A stretch of DNA of 64,000 nucleotides, taken from assembly GCA_958412345.1 (NCBI GenBank), contig CATYSO010000002.1:94127-158126 (forward strand), given 5' to 3'. Positions 53,091 to 63,943 of the stretch are shown piece by piece. This stretch comes from an uncultured Collinsella sp. (GTDB lineage: Bacteria > Actinomycetota > Coriobacteriia > Coriobacteriales > Coriobacteriaceae). How positions within the stretch are numbered: position 1 is the first letter of the stretch; every line of letters begins with the position of its first letter. The notes below the pieces were generated by a model. That model worked only from the letters and a program-made list of their open reading frames with translations. It did not search any database and was not told the DNA's origin. The position numbers and the translations under genes were made by a program.

Positions 53091-53864
53091 CTACTTGTGT
53101 GCTTTGCCCTGATTGGCCACGGCGTCGATCTTGGCGGCGATGGTCGCCGGGTCGCCGATGTAGCGCTTGTCGAGGACGTTGAAATCGGTGTCGAAGGTGT
53201 AGACGAGCGGCACACCGGTGGGGATGTTGACCTTGAGGATCTCCTCGGGCGTGAGGTGCTCGAGCTTCATGACGAGTGAGCGCAGGGAGTTGCCGTGTGC
53301 GGCGATGAGTACGCGCTTGCCGGCGAGCATCTGGGGGCGAATCTCGTCTTCGAAATAGGGCCAGGCGCGGGCGATCGTGCCCTTGAGGCACTCGGTATAG
53401 GGCAGCTGATCGGGCGCGACGTCGCGGTATTGCTCCTGGGTGTGGGGGTCGCGCGCGTCGTCCGGCTCGAGTGCCGGCGGGCAGACATCGAAGGAGCGGC
53501 GCCAGATGAGCACCTGTTCGTCGCCGTGCTCCGCGGCGGCATCGGCCTTGTTGAGACCCTGCAACGCACCGTAGTGGCGCTCGTTGAGCTTCCAGGATTT
53601 GATGACGGGCAGCCACTCGCGATCCATTTGGCCGAGCACGATGTTGAGGGTGCGGATCGCGCGCTTGAGACGCGAAGTGTAGCAGACGTCAAAGTCGAAA
53701 CCGGCTTCTTTGAGGGCGCGGCCGCCTGCCGCCGCCTCTTCGCGGCCCGTGTCGGTGAGCTCGACATCGGTCCAGCCGGTGAACAGGTTGAGCTTGTTCC
53801 ACTCGGACTCTCCGTGACGGATAAGGACGAGTTGCATCGTCTGCTGGTCTGCTTGGTGCGCCAT
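53091..53864 (-). CDS. gpmA: 2,3-bisphosphoglycerate-dependent phosphoglycerate mutase
   Basis: Glycolytic interconversion of 3- and 2-phosphoglycerate. 257 residues. Catalytic LIRHGESEWN, substrate loop FTGWTDVELTDTGREEA, NERHYGALQGLNK and second His in IAAHGNSLRSLV. AAGGAGG lies 5 bases before the ATG at 53864. Normal length. Confidence 0.95.
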   Translation of the reverse strand: MAHQADQQTMQLVLIRHGESEWNKLNLFTGWTDVELTDTGREEAAAGGRALKEAGFDFDVCYTSRLKRAIRTLNIVLGQMDREWLPVIKSWKLNERHYGALQGLNKADAAAEHGDEQVLIWRRSFDVCPPALEPDDARDPHTQEQYRDVAPDQLPYTECLKGTIARAWPYFEDEIRPQMLAGKRVLIAAHGNSLRSLVMKLEHLTPEEILKVNIPTGVPLVYTFDTDFNVLDKRYIGDPATIAAKIDAVANQGKAHK

Positions 53865-54000
53865 AGGGGCCTCCTTGATCTGGCACGGTGTGCGTGCCGT
53901 TTGCTTGACGCCGCAAAGGATACCCGTTTTAAGCTTAAAAGTTAACCAAGACTAACAAAATTGTTCTATTTGAATGGGATGGTGAAGGGGGCTGCCGAAA

Positions 54001-54059
54001 TGTCTCGATCTGTAACAACTAGGGATGGAAATTGGGCCTAGGTGTTACAGATCGAGACA
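54001..54059. repeat. TCTCGATCTGTAACA palindrome, copy 3
   Basis: 23-base arms 54001-54023 and 54037-54059 with a single mismatch; the loop holds ATGGAAATTGGG, nearly the same as in copy 1. Confidence 0.9.
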
Positions 54060-54082
54060 GGAAGAAATGGTCCTATGGAATG

Positions 54083-54133
54083 TCTCGATCTGTAACAGTT
54101 TGTCGCCAAGGCTCCTCCTGTTACAGATTGAGA
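54083..54133. repeat. TCTCGATCTGTAACA palindrome, copy 4
   Basis: TCTCGATCTGTAACAG (54083-54098) pairs with 54118-54133 with one wobble; private centre. Only 23 bases after copy 3. Confidence 0.88.
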
Positions 54134-54295
54134 TGTTTGAAGCGGTGAGTTTACAGGCCGAACTTGGGCGCCTTGTTGCCGCTCTTGAGGCTTGCTGTGT
54201 CGAGTCGCATCATGCAAAAGTCTGCGTGGCCCTCGTTTCCAGAATAATTCAAAGGGGTTGGATGCATATGTGCCGGCTGTCCCTGCACTAAAACG

Positions 54296-54350
54296 TGTAC
54301 GTCAGCCTCCAAAGATGTCATATTTCGACATGTTTGGGGTCTGACGTACA
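54296..54350. repeat. 55-base near-complete palindrome before gltB
   Basis: TGTACGTCAG (54296-54305) pairs perfectly with CTGACGTACA (54341-54350); inside, CCAAA/TTTGG and ATGTC/GACAT also pair, leaving little unpaired. It is unlike the other families. It lies about 130 bases before gltB. The whole 53865-54483 gap holds only repeats and, presumably, the gpmA and gltB promoters. Confidence 0.75.
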
Positions 54351-54483
54351 TGTTTGATAGCAAGGCGTTGATGGCCGCCGTGCGTTACGCGATTGTTTCG
54401 AAACGGGTGGGAAACACAACGGGCCGGCGATACTCCTAGTATGCCTATTCAATTGACTGTCTAATATCTAGGGGAGGATCGCG

Positions 54484-57400
54484 ATGCAGGCAGATTCCGC
54501 TCAGCAGCAGGGCCTTTATCGCCCCGAATTCGACCACGATGCATGTGGCATAGGCGCACTTGCCGATATCAACGGCGAGCGCCATCACCAGATTCTGGAC
54601 GATGCGCTGTCCATTCTGGTCAACTTGGAGCACCGCGGCGGCACGGGACTCGAGAAGAACACCGGCGACGGCGCTGGCATCCTGTTCCAGGTTCCGCATC
54701 ACTTTTTCCGTAAAGAGGCTCAAAAGTGCGGCCAGATTCTGCCGGCAGAGGGCGACTATGGCGTGGCCATGCTGTTCTTCCCGCAGGACGACAAGGGCGT
54801 AGAGGATGCCCGCCGCGTGTTTGAGGAGGGCTGCGCCGAGGCCGGCGTGCCGCTGCTCTTTTGGCGCGAGGTGCCGGTCGACCCGCACGACCTGGGCGAG
54901 ACGGCCCGCGCCTGCATGCCTACTATCCTGCAGGCCTTCCTGGGCCGTCCGGACGACACGCCCGCTGGCGATGCCTTTGAGCGCCGCCTGTACGTGTGCC
55001 GCCGCACTATCGAGAAAAAGGCCGACGCCGAGTTTGCCCTGCGCGACAAGATCTTCTATGTGTGCTCCATGAGCTCGCGCACTATCGTGTACAAGGGCAT
55101 GCTGGTCGCTACGCAGATGCGCCGCTTCTTCATCGATCTCAACGACGCCGCCGTCAAGACGGCCGTGGCGCTCGTCCACTCGCGCTACTCCACCAACACC
55201 ACGCCCAGCTGGGAGCGTGCGCACCCCAACCGCTTTATCATCCACAACGGCGAGATCAACACCCTCAAGGGCAACGTCAACTGGATCCGCGCCCGCGAGC
55301 CCAACCTGTACAGCCCCGTGCTGCAGCACGATCTTGAGCGCGTGATGCCTATCATCAACCGCGAGGGTTCCGACTCCGCGATTCTGGACAACGTGCTCGA
55401 GTTTTTGGTCATGAACGGTCGCCCGCTCACGCGTGCCGCGTCCATGTTGCTGCCCGAGCCGTGGGACCACAACGACAGCCTGAGCGAGGAGCGCCGCGCC
55501 TACGACGCTTACCAGTCCATGCTCATGGAGCCGTGGGACGGCCCGGCGGCCATCGCCTTTACCGACGGTCGCACGCTGGGCGCCGCCCTCGACCGTAACG
55601 GCCTGCGTCCCGCCCGCTACTATGTGACGCGCGACGGTCGCTTTATGCTGGCAAGTGAGGTGGGCACCATCGAGGTGAGCCCCGAGAACATCCTGACGAG
55701 CGGCTGTCTGGGGCCGGGCCAGATGCTCGAGGTCGACTTTGCCCGTGGCCGCGTCATCTACAACGACGAGCTGCGCGCCCGTTACGCCAAGGAAAAGCCC
55801 TACCGTGATTGGATTGCCGAGGAGACGCTGACCGTCGATGCGCTCGATAGGCCTGCCACGGCAACGCCCGCCGAGGACGCCGAGGTGCCCGCCGCCGTAC
55901 GCATGGCCAAACTCGGCTACCACTGGGATGACGTCGACGAGGTCGTGCGCCCCATGGCCCAGCAGGGCAAGGCCCCGCTCGCCTCGATGGGCATCGACGC
56001 ACCGCTGGCCTGCCTGTCCAAGAAGACGCGTTCGTTCTTTGACTACTTCTATCAGCTGTTCGCTCAGGTCACGAATCCTCCGATTGATGCCCTGCGCGAG
56101 CATATGGTAACTTCGACCACGCTCTACCTGGGCAACCACGGCAACCTGCTCGAGGATTCCCGCACGGCCTGTCAGCTGGTGCGCTTGGAGCGCCCGTTGC
56201 TCAACGAAGAAGAGTTCGAGCATATCTGTGCCATCGACCGTGTTGGCTTTAAGACCCGTCGTTTCCGTGCCGTCTACCGCCGCGATGCCGGCGAGGGCGC
56301 GCTGCAGACTGCGCTCAAACAGCTTGCCGGGGACGTTGAGGCTGCGGTCCGCGACGGCGTGAACATTGTGGTGCTGAGCGATCGTGCCGGAGCGGGCGAG
56401 GTGCCCGTGCCGTCGCTGCTTGCCGTGGGCTGCGTGCACAACCACCTGATCCGCGCCGGCGTGCGCACCTTTGCCGATATCGTGGTGGAGTGCGGCGACG
56501 CCGTGTCTCCGCACGACTTTGCGGCACTGGTGGGCTACTCCGCGAGCGGCATCTATCCGTACAATGCACATGCGTGCATCCGCGATCTGGCGGCACACGG
56601 CGACCTGGACGTGACGGCCGAGCAGGGCATCGCCAACTACAACAAGGCTGCGAACTCCGGCATCGTCTCCATCATGTCCAAGATGGGCATCTCCACGGTG
56701 CAGAGCTACCATTCGGCGCAGATCTTCGAGGCCGTGGGCTTTACGCCGGAGTTCGTCAACGCGTACTTCGCCGGCACGGTGAGCCGTGTGGGCGGTATGG
56801 GTGTCGAGGACGTTGAGCGCGAGCAAAACGAGCGCTACGACGCCGCGCTCGCTATCCTTAAGAGCCCGGCTCCCGATCAGCTGCCTACGCTGGGCTTGAC
56901 CAAGTGGCGCTCGCTCGGCGGCGAGGATCACCTGATCGACCCTCAGACTGTCTACCTGCTGCAGACCGCCTGCCGTGAGGACAGTTACGACACCTTTAAG
57001 GAGTACAGCGCCCGCCTGCACCGCACCGGCCGTGCCGTGCGCCTGCGCGACTTGCTCGACTTTAATGCCAGCGGCCGCACGCCGGTTTCGCTCGACGAGG
57101 TCGAGCCCGCGCTCAACATCGTCCGCCGCTTTAACACCGGCGCCATGTCGTACGGCTCCATCAGCAAGGAAGCACACGAGTGCATGGCCATCGCCATGAA
57201 TCGCCTGCATGGGCGCTCCAACTCGGGCGAGGGCGGCGAGGACCCGCGTCGCGAGACCCCGCTGGCTAACGGTGACTCCAAGAACTCCGCGATCAAGCAG
57301 GTGGCAAGCGCGCGCTTTGGCGTGACGAGCCGCTACCTGTGCAGCGCCTTCGAGATCCAGATCAAGATGGCCCAGGGCGCCAAGCCCGGCGAGGGCGGCC

Positions 57401-59181
57401 ACCTGCCCGGCAAGAAGGTCTACCCCTGGATTGCCGAGGTCCGTCAGTCCACGCCCGGCATCGGCCTGATCTCGCCTCCGCCGCACCACGACATCTACTC
57501 TATCGAGGACCTGGCCGAGCTCATCTTCGACCTTAAGAACGCCAACCCCGGCGCGCGCGTGTCGGTCAAGCTGGTCAGTGAGGCGGGCGTCGGCACCATC
57601 GCCACCGGTGTGGCCAAGGGTGCTGCCGACAAGATCTTGATCAGCGGCCACAACGGCGGCTCGGGTGCCGCTGCGCGCGACTCTATCTGGCACGCCGGTC
57701 TGCCGCTGGAGCTCGGTCTTGCCGAGGCTCAACAGACGCTGCTGCAAAACGGCCTGCGCTCGCGCGTGGTGCTCGAGGCCGACGGCAAGCTCATGGACGG
57801 CACCGATGTTGCCGTCGCCTGCCTGCTGGGCGCCGAGGAGTTTGGCTTTGCGACCATGCCGCTCATCTCGATGGGTTGCCTCATGCAACGCGACTGCCAG
57901 CAGGATACCTGCCCGGCCGGCATCGCGACGCAAAACTGCCGCCTGCGTCACGGCTTCCGCGGTAAGCCCGAGCACGTCGAGCACTTTATGCTCTTTGTTG
58001 CCGAGCAGCTGCGCGAGGTCATGGCGAGCCTGGGCTTCCGCACCGTCGACGAGATGGTCGGCCATCCCGAGTGCTTGCGCCAGATCGAGGTCCCGGGCAA
58101 CCGCAAGGCTAACCTGCTCGATCTGACGCCCGTGCTGGCAAGCGCGACCTGCGAGTTCGGTGCCCACATCCCGGGCGCCGACGGCCGTCACTTCCTGCCC
58201 CAGATGGCCGCGGACAGCGAGCTCGACAAGACGCTCGACTCCACGCTGTTTGTGCCCTACACGGCCGACGCTCGCGCGCACCTGCGCCCGATTCGCTTCC
58301 GCGCCGATATCGCCAACGTCAACCGTTGCGTCGGCACGATTCTGGGCAACGCGGTGACCAAGGCGCATCCCGAGGGCTTGCCCGCCGGCTCCATCACCAT
58401 CGATTGCGATGGTTCGGCCGGTCAGAGCTTTGGCGCGTTCCTGCCACGCGGCATTACGCTCAACGTGTGCGGTGACGCCAACGACTACTTTGGCAAGGGC
58501 CTTTCGGGCGGCGAGGTGTCGGTGCGCCCCAACCCGCATGCGACCTACAAGTTCGACGAGAACATCATCGTGGGCAATGTTGCGTTCTTTGGCGCTACGA
58601 GCGGCCGCGGCTTCATTAACGGTCTGGCCGGCCAGCGCTTTGGCGTGCGCAACTCCGGTGCCACCGTGGTGGTCGAGGGCTGCGGCAACCACGGCTGTGA
58701 GTACATGACGGGCGGCCTGGCGCTCATCCTGGGCGAGGTCGGGCAGAACTTTGCCGCCGGCATGACGGGCGGCGTGGCCTATGTCTTTGACCAGTACGGC
58801 ACGCTCGATGCCCGCGTGAACCACGAGAGCGTTGAGCTCAAGGCCCCGACGGCCGGCGAGCTGGAGCAGGTCCGTGCGCTCATCCAGGAGCACGTGGACG
58901 CGACGCAGAGCCCGCGCGGCATCAAGCTGCTCTACAGCTTTGAGACGATGAGCAAGCACTTTGTGAAGGTCATTCCGACCGAGTACGAGCGTGTGCTGGC
59001 GATTGTCGCCGCCGCCGAGGCCGTCGGCAAGACGCATGCGCAGGCCGAGGAGCTGGCGTTTGACATTGTGACCGGTCGCGCGAGCGCCGCGGATGTCGAT
59101 CGCTTTGATGTGGCGGGCGGTGCTGCTGGCGCTGCGTCTGTGGCTGCCAGCTCTGTTGCTTCGACCAAGAAGGAGGCGTAA
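54484..59181 (+). CDS. gltB: Glutamate synthase large subunit
   Basis: 1565 residues. Transfers amide nitrogen of glutamine to 2-oxoglutarate. Cys21 in DACGIGA is the expected N-terminal nucleophile once a 20-residue propeptide is removed; HSRYSTNTTPSWERAHP and HNGEINT complete the amidotransferase domain. The central domain follows, then the FMN synthase domain with MSYGSISKEAH, GEGGEDPRR and GEGGHLPGKK. The iron-sulfur cluster ligands are in CLMQRDCQQDTCPAGI. The C-terminal beta-helix has repeated G-x-x-G motifs. Partner gltD follows by 5 bases. Confidence 0.96.
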   Translation: MQADSAQQQGLYRPEFDHDACGIGALADINGERHHQILDDALSILVNLEHRGGTGLEKNTGDGAGILFQVPHHFFRKEAQKCGQILPAEGDYGVAMLFFPQDDKGVEDARRVFEEGCAEAGVPLLFWREVPVDPHDLGETARACMPTILQAFLGRPDDTPAGDAFERRLYVCRRTIEKKADAEFALRDKIFYVCSMSSRTIVYKGMLVATQMRRFFIDLNDAAVKTAVALVHSRYSTNTTPSWERAHPNRFIIHNGEINTLKGNVNWIRAREPNLYSPVLQHDLERVMPIINREGSDSAILDNVLEFLVMNGRPLTRAASMLLPEPWDHNDSLSEERRAYDAYQSMLMEPWDGPAAIAFTDGRTLGAALDRNGLRPARYYVTRDGRFMLASEVGTIEVSPENILTSGCLGPGQMLEVDFARGRVIYNDELRARYAKEKPYRDWIAEETLTVDALDRPATATPAEDAEVPAAVRMAKLGYHWDDVDEVVRPMAQQGKAPLASMGIDAPLACLSKKTRSFFDYFYQLFAQVTNPPIDALREHMVTSTTLYLGNHGNLLEDSRTACQLVRLERPLLNEEEFEHICAIDRVGFKTRRFRAVYRRDAGEGALQTALKQLAGDVEAAVRDGVNIVVLSDRAGAGEVPVPSLLAVGCVHNHLIRAGVRTFADIVVECGDAVSPHDFAALVGYSASGIYPYNAHACIRDLAAHGDLDVTAEQGIANYNKAANSGIVSIMSKMGISTVQSYHSAQIFEAVGFTPEFVNAYFAGTVSRVGGMGVEDVEREQNERYDAALAILKSPAPDQLPTLGLTKWRSLGGEDHLIDPQTVYLLQTACREDSYDTFKEYSARLHRTGRAVRLRDLLDFNASGRTPVSLDEVEPALNIVRRFNTGAMSYGSISKEAHECMAIAMNRLHGRSNSGEGGEDPRRETPLANGDSKNSAIKQVASARFGVTSRYLCSAFEIQIKMAQGAKPGEGGHLPGKKVYPWIAEVRQSTPGIGLISPPPHHDIYSIEDLAELIFDLKNANPGARVSVKLVSEAGVGTIATGVAKGAADKILISGHNGGSGAAARDSIWHAGLPLELGLAEAQQTLLQNGLRSRVVLEADGKLMDGTDVAVACLLGAEEFGFATMPLISMGCLMQRDCQQDTCPAGIATQNCRLRHGFRGKPEHVEHFMLFVAEQLREVMASLGFRTVDEMVGHPECLRQIEVPGNRKANLLDLTPVLASATCEFGAHIPGADGRHFLPQMAADSELDKTLDSTLFVPYTADARAHLRPIRFRADIANVNRCVGTILGNAVTKAHPEGLPAGSITIDCDGSAGQSFGAFLPRGITLNVCGDANDYFGKGLSGGEVSVRPNPHATYKFDENIIVGNVAFFGATSGRGFINGLAGQRFGVRNSGATVVVEGCGNHGCEYMTGGLALILGEVGQNFAAGMTGGVAYVFDQYGTLDARVNHESVELKAPTAGELEQVRALIQEHVDATQSPRGIKLLYSFETMSKHFVKVIPTEYERVLAIVAAAEAVGKTHAQAEELAFDIVTGRASAADVDRFDVAGGAAGAASVAASSVASTKKEA

Positions 59182-59186
59182 GTGCC

Positions 59187-60668
<1,482 letters not shown>

Positions 60669-60679
60669 AGTAGTCATTT

Positions 60680-60736
60680 AAGAACGTCCCCAACGACTAG
60701 TCATTGGGGACGTTCTTTTTTGTCTAGTCGTTGGGG
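60680..60736 (+). repeat. GGGGACGTTCTT palindrome acting as terminator after gltD
   Basis: AAGAACGTCCCCAA (60680-60693) pairs perfectly with TTGGGGACGTTCTT (60704-60717), and a T-run continues to 60721: a good terminator. The spacer CGACTAGTCA, and the further CTAGTCGTTGGGGACA (to about 60739), tie it to the repeat at 14956. The remaining gap to 61033 shows no gene. Confidence 0.8.
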
Positions 60737-61033
60737 ACACTCTTGGCGGGTGGTTCGCTCGTTTGTCGACGTGTGGGTGTTCATTTGGCGACTTCTTGGG
60801 CTGTGCTGCTCTGCTGTTTCTGTGATGGCAGCGGGTGCTTAGCTCAAAATGCCGGGCTTGCCGTCTATATCTACCTGCTGTTTCTTTACAGTGCGCCAAT
60901 TCGGTCAAGTGTTCCGTCAAGTGTTTGGTCAGCATCTTGTTTGCAGCCGGAGGCTTATTTTGCCCGCGCTGGTCGTGGCTGCCCACCCTCCTCGTAAGCT
61001 CAAATTGAGGTTCAACAGTTTGAGGAGGATGCC

Positions 61034-61741
61034 ATGACTGACCACGTTTTAGACCGAGCGCATCTGGCCGAAGCCGTCGGCAACGATATTGCCGACATGG
61101 CCCATTTTTGGATGCTGCGGAAGTTCCAGTTTTTGGAGCCGGCGCGCGAGCAGTTCGAGATCATTGTCGACCCGTGGCTCAGCTATTGCACCGAGCCTTC
61201 GCAAAACGAAATCATGGCCTACAACATGGCATTCACCGATTGGCTGCTCTTTGAGCGTCCATATCGTTACGGCGCGACGCTGCTCGAACTGTATGTTGAC
61301 GAGCCGCCAGCGTCAATTTCGCCCGCTTCGCTCGAGCGACTTAAGCAGGTGCGCGATACGCAGTACTTTTCGCGTTTTGGCATTCTGGATAAAGATTCCG
61401 CGACCGGCATGGTTGCGCTGAAGGATACGCGCACCGATCGCCGTTTTGATGTCTACGATCCGCATATCGTGCAGAAAGGGCACTGGCGCGATGGCGCGAT
61501 CGCGGTGCGTCTCGCGTGCGTGGACAATGTCTGGCTGACAGCGGGACAGCTCTACCTCTACGACATCGCGCGCCTGAGCGACACGGCGGTCGATGGGCCA
61601 GGCGCCGTGCATCCGGAGGACCTGCAGGACGGTTTTGACACCTCGTGCATCAGCTTCTTTTTGAGGCTGGTCCGTGACACCATGGGCGCCCGGGGGCGGT
61701 ATGTGAAGTCGCTCAACATCTACGAACAGGAATGGGAGTAG
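61034..61741 (+). CDS. Uncharacterised soluble protein, 235 residues
   Basis: ATG 61034 follows GAGGAGG. No signal peptide or membrane span. Notable stretches: NEIMAYNMAFTDWLLFERPY, a GILDKDSATGMVALKDTRT segment and DVYDPHIVQKGHWRDGAIAVRL, which read like an alpha-helical N-terminal domain followed by a small beta-rich domain. I do not recognise a family. Single gene, terminator not evident. Confidence 0.7.
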   Translation: MTDHVLDRAHLAEAVGNDIADMAHFWMLRKFQFLEPAREQFEIIVDPWLSYCTEPSQNEIMAYNMAFTDWLLFERPYRYGATLLELYVDEPPASISPASLERLKQVRDTQYFSRFGILDKDSATGMVALKDTRTDRRFDVYDPHIVQKGHWRDGAIAVRLACVDNVWLTAGQLYLYDIARLSDTAVDGPGAVHPEDLQDGFDTSCISFFLRLVRDTMGARGRYVKSLNIYEQEWE

Positions 61742-61871
61742 GGGCGGGGACCGAATCTTGCCCGCCTCGCAACCGCCTCTATCCTCCGTTAGCCGATATG
61801 CTTGACTTTAGTTTGCTGCATTAGGCGATAATGGACAGATGTTCAAGTTAATCGTGAGGGAGGAGCTCGAT

Positions 61872-63242
61872 ATGGCGTCTGCCGATCGTTCCACGTTGTT
61901 TATCAATGCGACCGTTCTAGATGGTTCGGAACAAATGGAGCCGCAGCCCGATATGGCCGTGGTCGTCGAGCGCGGCGTCATCACATGGATGGGGCCGAGC
62001 GCTGTAGCACAGGCGCCCGCGGGTGCCGAGGTTATCGACCTGAACGGCGCATACCTCATGCCGGGTCTCATCAACATGCACGTACACCTGTGCGGCTCGG
62101 GCAAGCCAGTCTCGGCGGGCGATGCGGGCGCGCTCATGAAGAAGCTCGATAATCCTGTGGGCCGCGCCATCGTCCGCCACATCCTCAAAGGCAGCGCTCA
62201 GCAACAGCTGGCAAGTGGCGTGACCACGGTGCGCGGCGCGGGCGACCCGCTGTTTGCCGATATTGCCGTGCGCAACGCCATCGACGCTGGTAAGTACCAG
62301 GGACCGCGCCTGGTGGCGCCGGGCACGGGCGTTACGGTGCCGGGCGGCCATGGCGCGGGCTTGTTTGCCCAGGTGGCCAACAGTCCCGCCGAGGCGGCTG
62401 AGCAGGTGCGCGACCTGTATGCGCGCGGTGCCGACGTCATTAAACTGTTCGTAACGGGCGGCGTGTTCGACGCGACCGAGGTGGGCGAGCCGGGCGTGCT
62501 GCGTATGCCGGTGGAGGTTGCCGCGGCTGCATGCAAGGCGGCGCACGATGCGGGCCTTCCGGTCATGGCCCATGTCGAGAGCACCGAAGGCGTGAAGGCC
62601 GCACTACAGGCCGGCGTCGACACGATTGAGCACGGCGCTCCGATGACGCCCGAAATCCTGGATTTGTATCGCGGCGCTGCGGGTACGCAGCTCCAGGGTC
62701 GCGCACCGAGCGTGACTTGCACGATCAGCCCGGCACTGCCGTTTGTGCTACTCGATCCGGAGAAGACTCATTCGACCGATACGCAAAAGAAGAACGGTGA
62801 CATCGTATGCTCGGGCATCATCGAGAGCGCCCGCGCTGCCTTGGAGGCTGGCGTTAAGGTGGGCCTGGGCACGGACTCGAGCTGCCCGTTCGTGACGCAG
62901 TACGACATGTGGCGTGAGGTGGCTTACTTTGCCAAGTACGTCGGCGTGAGTAACGCCTTTGCGCTGCATACGGCCACGCAGGTCAATGCCGAGCTGCTGG
63001 GACTGGGCGGCGAGACCGGCACGATCGAGTGCGGCAAGGCGGCCGACATTTTGGTGACACGCGAGAATCCTCTGGATGACTTGGCGGCCCTGCGTGAGCC
63101 GATGCGCGTGATGTGCCGGGGCGAGCTGGTGCGCAAGCTCAAGGTCAAGCACATTCCCGAAGTGGACACTGAGCTCGACGCGATCATGGCCATGCCTGCC
63201 GAGGCGCTGGCCGAGGAGCTCGCCCGCGACGGCGTGGCGTAG
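61872..63242 (+). CDS. Amidohydrolase, imidazolonepropionase-like
   Basis: 456 residues from ATG 61872 after GGGAGGAG; an ATG 11 codons upstream has a weaker site. Metal-binding MHVHL, a Lys in IKLFVTGG that is likely carbamylated, His in MAHVEST and IEHGAP, and the catalytic Asp in LGTDSSCP place it with the dipeptidase/imidazolonepropionase-related amidohydrolases. Substrate unknown (peptides, cyclic amides or xenobiotics possible). No signal peptide. Confidence 0.85.
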   Translation: MASADRSTLFINATVLDGSEQMEPQPDMAVVVERGVITWMGPSAVAQAPAGAEVIDLNGAYLMPGLINMHVHLCGSGKPVSAGDAGALMKKLDNPVGRAIVRHILKGSAQQQLASGVTTVRGAGDPLFADIAVRNAIDAGKYQGPRLVAPGTGVTVPGGHGAGLFAQVANSPAEAAEQVRDLYARGADVIKLFVTGGVFDATEVGEPGVLRMPVEVAAAACKAAHDAGLPVMAHVESTEGVKAALQAGVDTIEHGAPMTPEILDLYRGAAGTQLQGRAPSVTCTISPALPFVLLDPEKTHSTDTQKKNGDIVCSGIIESARAALEAGVKVGLGTDSSCPFVTQYDMWREVAYFAKYVGVSNAFALHTATQVNAELLGLGGETGTIECGKAADILVTRENPLDDLAALREPMRVMCRGELVRKLKVKHIPEVDTELDAIMAMPAEALAEELARDGVA

Positions 63243-63243
63243 T

Positions 63244-63270
63244 GTGACAAAGGGACAGTCCCTTTGTCAC
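63244..63270. repeat. Perfect 27-base palindrome GTGACAAAGGGAC-A-GTCCCTTTGTCAC
   Basis: Thirteen-base arms around a single A, starting right after the amidohydrolase stop. The centre is GGGACAGTCCC, the plainest form of the core seen in the other intergenic palindromes. No T-run. Confidence 0.9.
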
Positions 63271-63285
63271 ATTCTGTTGCCGTAT

Positions 63286-63323
63286 AAAAAAGCCGAGGGC
63301 TCAGTGCGAGGCCTCGGCTTTTT
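63286..63323. terminator. Bidirectional terminator between convergent genes
   Basis: AAAAAGCCGAGG pairs with CCTCGGCTTTTT around GCTCAGTGCGAGG; A-run on one side and T-run on the other serve both strands. Confidence 0.88.
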
Positions 63324-63346
63324 ATCGAACAAATACTTCAGATTTT

Positions 63347-63371
63347 GGGACAAACCTGATTAATTTGTCCC
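63347..63371. repeat. GGGACAAA/TTTGTCCC palindrome
   Basis: GGGACAAA (63347-63354) and TTTGTCCC (63364-63371) with a 9-base spacer; shares the ACAAAGGGAC/GTCCCTTTGT theme of the palindrome 80 bases upstream in inside-out form. Confidence 0.6.
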
Positions 63372-63382
63372 GCGCGCGGGCG

Positions 63383-63856
63383 CTAGGAGCGGGTTTCCAT
63401 CTTAGCGTGGCACTTGGGGCAGGTGACGCGGATCTTGCCCTTGCCCTTGGGGACGGAGAGCATCTGGCCGCAGTTGGGGCACTTGAGGTACGCCGTGGTC
63501 TTGCGGCCCTTCCACATCTTTTTGGCCGTGCGTTTGGCACGCTCAAAGTCTTCCTTGCTCGTACCCGAAGCGCGCGAGGCGTTGGCCGCCGCCGTGCCGC
63601 CGCCCAGGCTGGCGACGAACTTGCCCAGGCAGGGGACGTTCGCGGTCGCGGCAACAAAGGCATCATTTTCCCTGCGGCGGGCGTCGATGTTTTTGGACAG
63701 GCCACGCAGCACGCCGAGTGCGATTACGGCGATGGCGATCCAGCTGAGCCACTGGATGCGGGCCATCGACCCGACCATCGCGAAAATAATTCCTGTGAAG
63801 CCCAGCACGATGGTGAGCTCGTCGGCGCCGTTGCGACCTTTCATAAAGTTATCCAT
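63383..63856 (-). CDS. Two-helix membrane protein with C-terminal zinc ribbon
   Basis: 157 residues. Two adjacent membrane segments (about 14-33 and 35-53), a charged linker, and a C-terminal CPNCGQML...CPKCHAK zinc ribbon facing the cytosol. No family function known. ATG at 63856 is preceded by AAAGG on the minus strand. Convergent with the amidohydrolase. Confidence 0.8.
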   Translation of the reverse strand: MDNFMKGRNGADELTIVLGFTGIIFAMVGSMARIQWLSWIAIAVIALGVLRGLSKNIDARRRENDAFVAATANVPCLGKFVASLGGGTAAANASRASGTSKEDFERAKRTAKKMWKGRKTTAYLKCPNCGQMLSVPKGKGKIRVTCPKCHAKMETRS

Positions 63857-63911
63857 GCAGACTGCCTTTCATTCGATACGCTGCACGCCTTTATACCCCT
63901 TTTGGTACATC

Positions 63912-63943
63912 GGGGACAGGTTAATCTGCACCAATGCGGTGCA
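63912..63943. repeat. GGGGACAGGTT...TGCACCAA repeat with TGCACC/GGTGCA hairpin
   Basis: GGGGACAGGTT and TGCACCAA are spaced as in 29492-29514. TGCACC (63927-63932) pairs with GGTGCA (63938-63943). The remaining bases to the window end show no gene. Confidence 0.6.

Noticed and set aside
52093..53616. Long minus-strand frame covering parts of gpmA and mntH
   Set aside because: A frame-shifted reading of both real genes; Arg/Pro-rich with no recognisable domain.
51592..54133. CRISPR array from the four TCTCGATCTGTAACA elements
   Set aside because: The units are palindromes in two distant pairs with genes between, not regularly spaced direct repeats.
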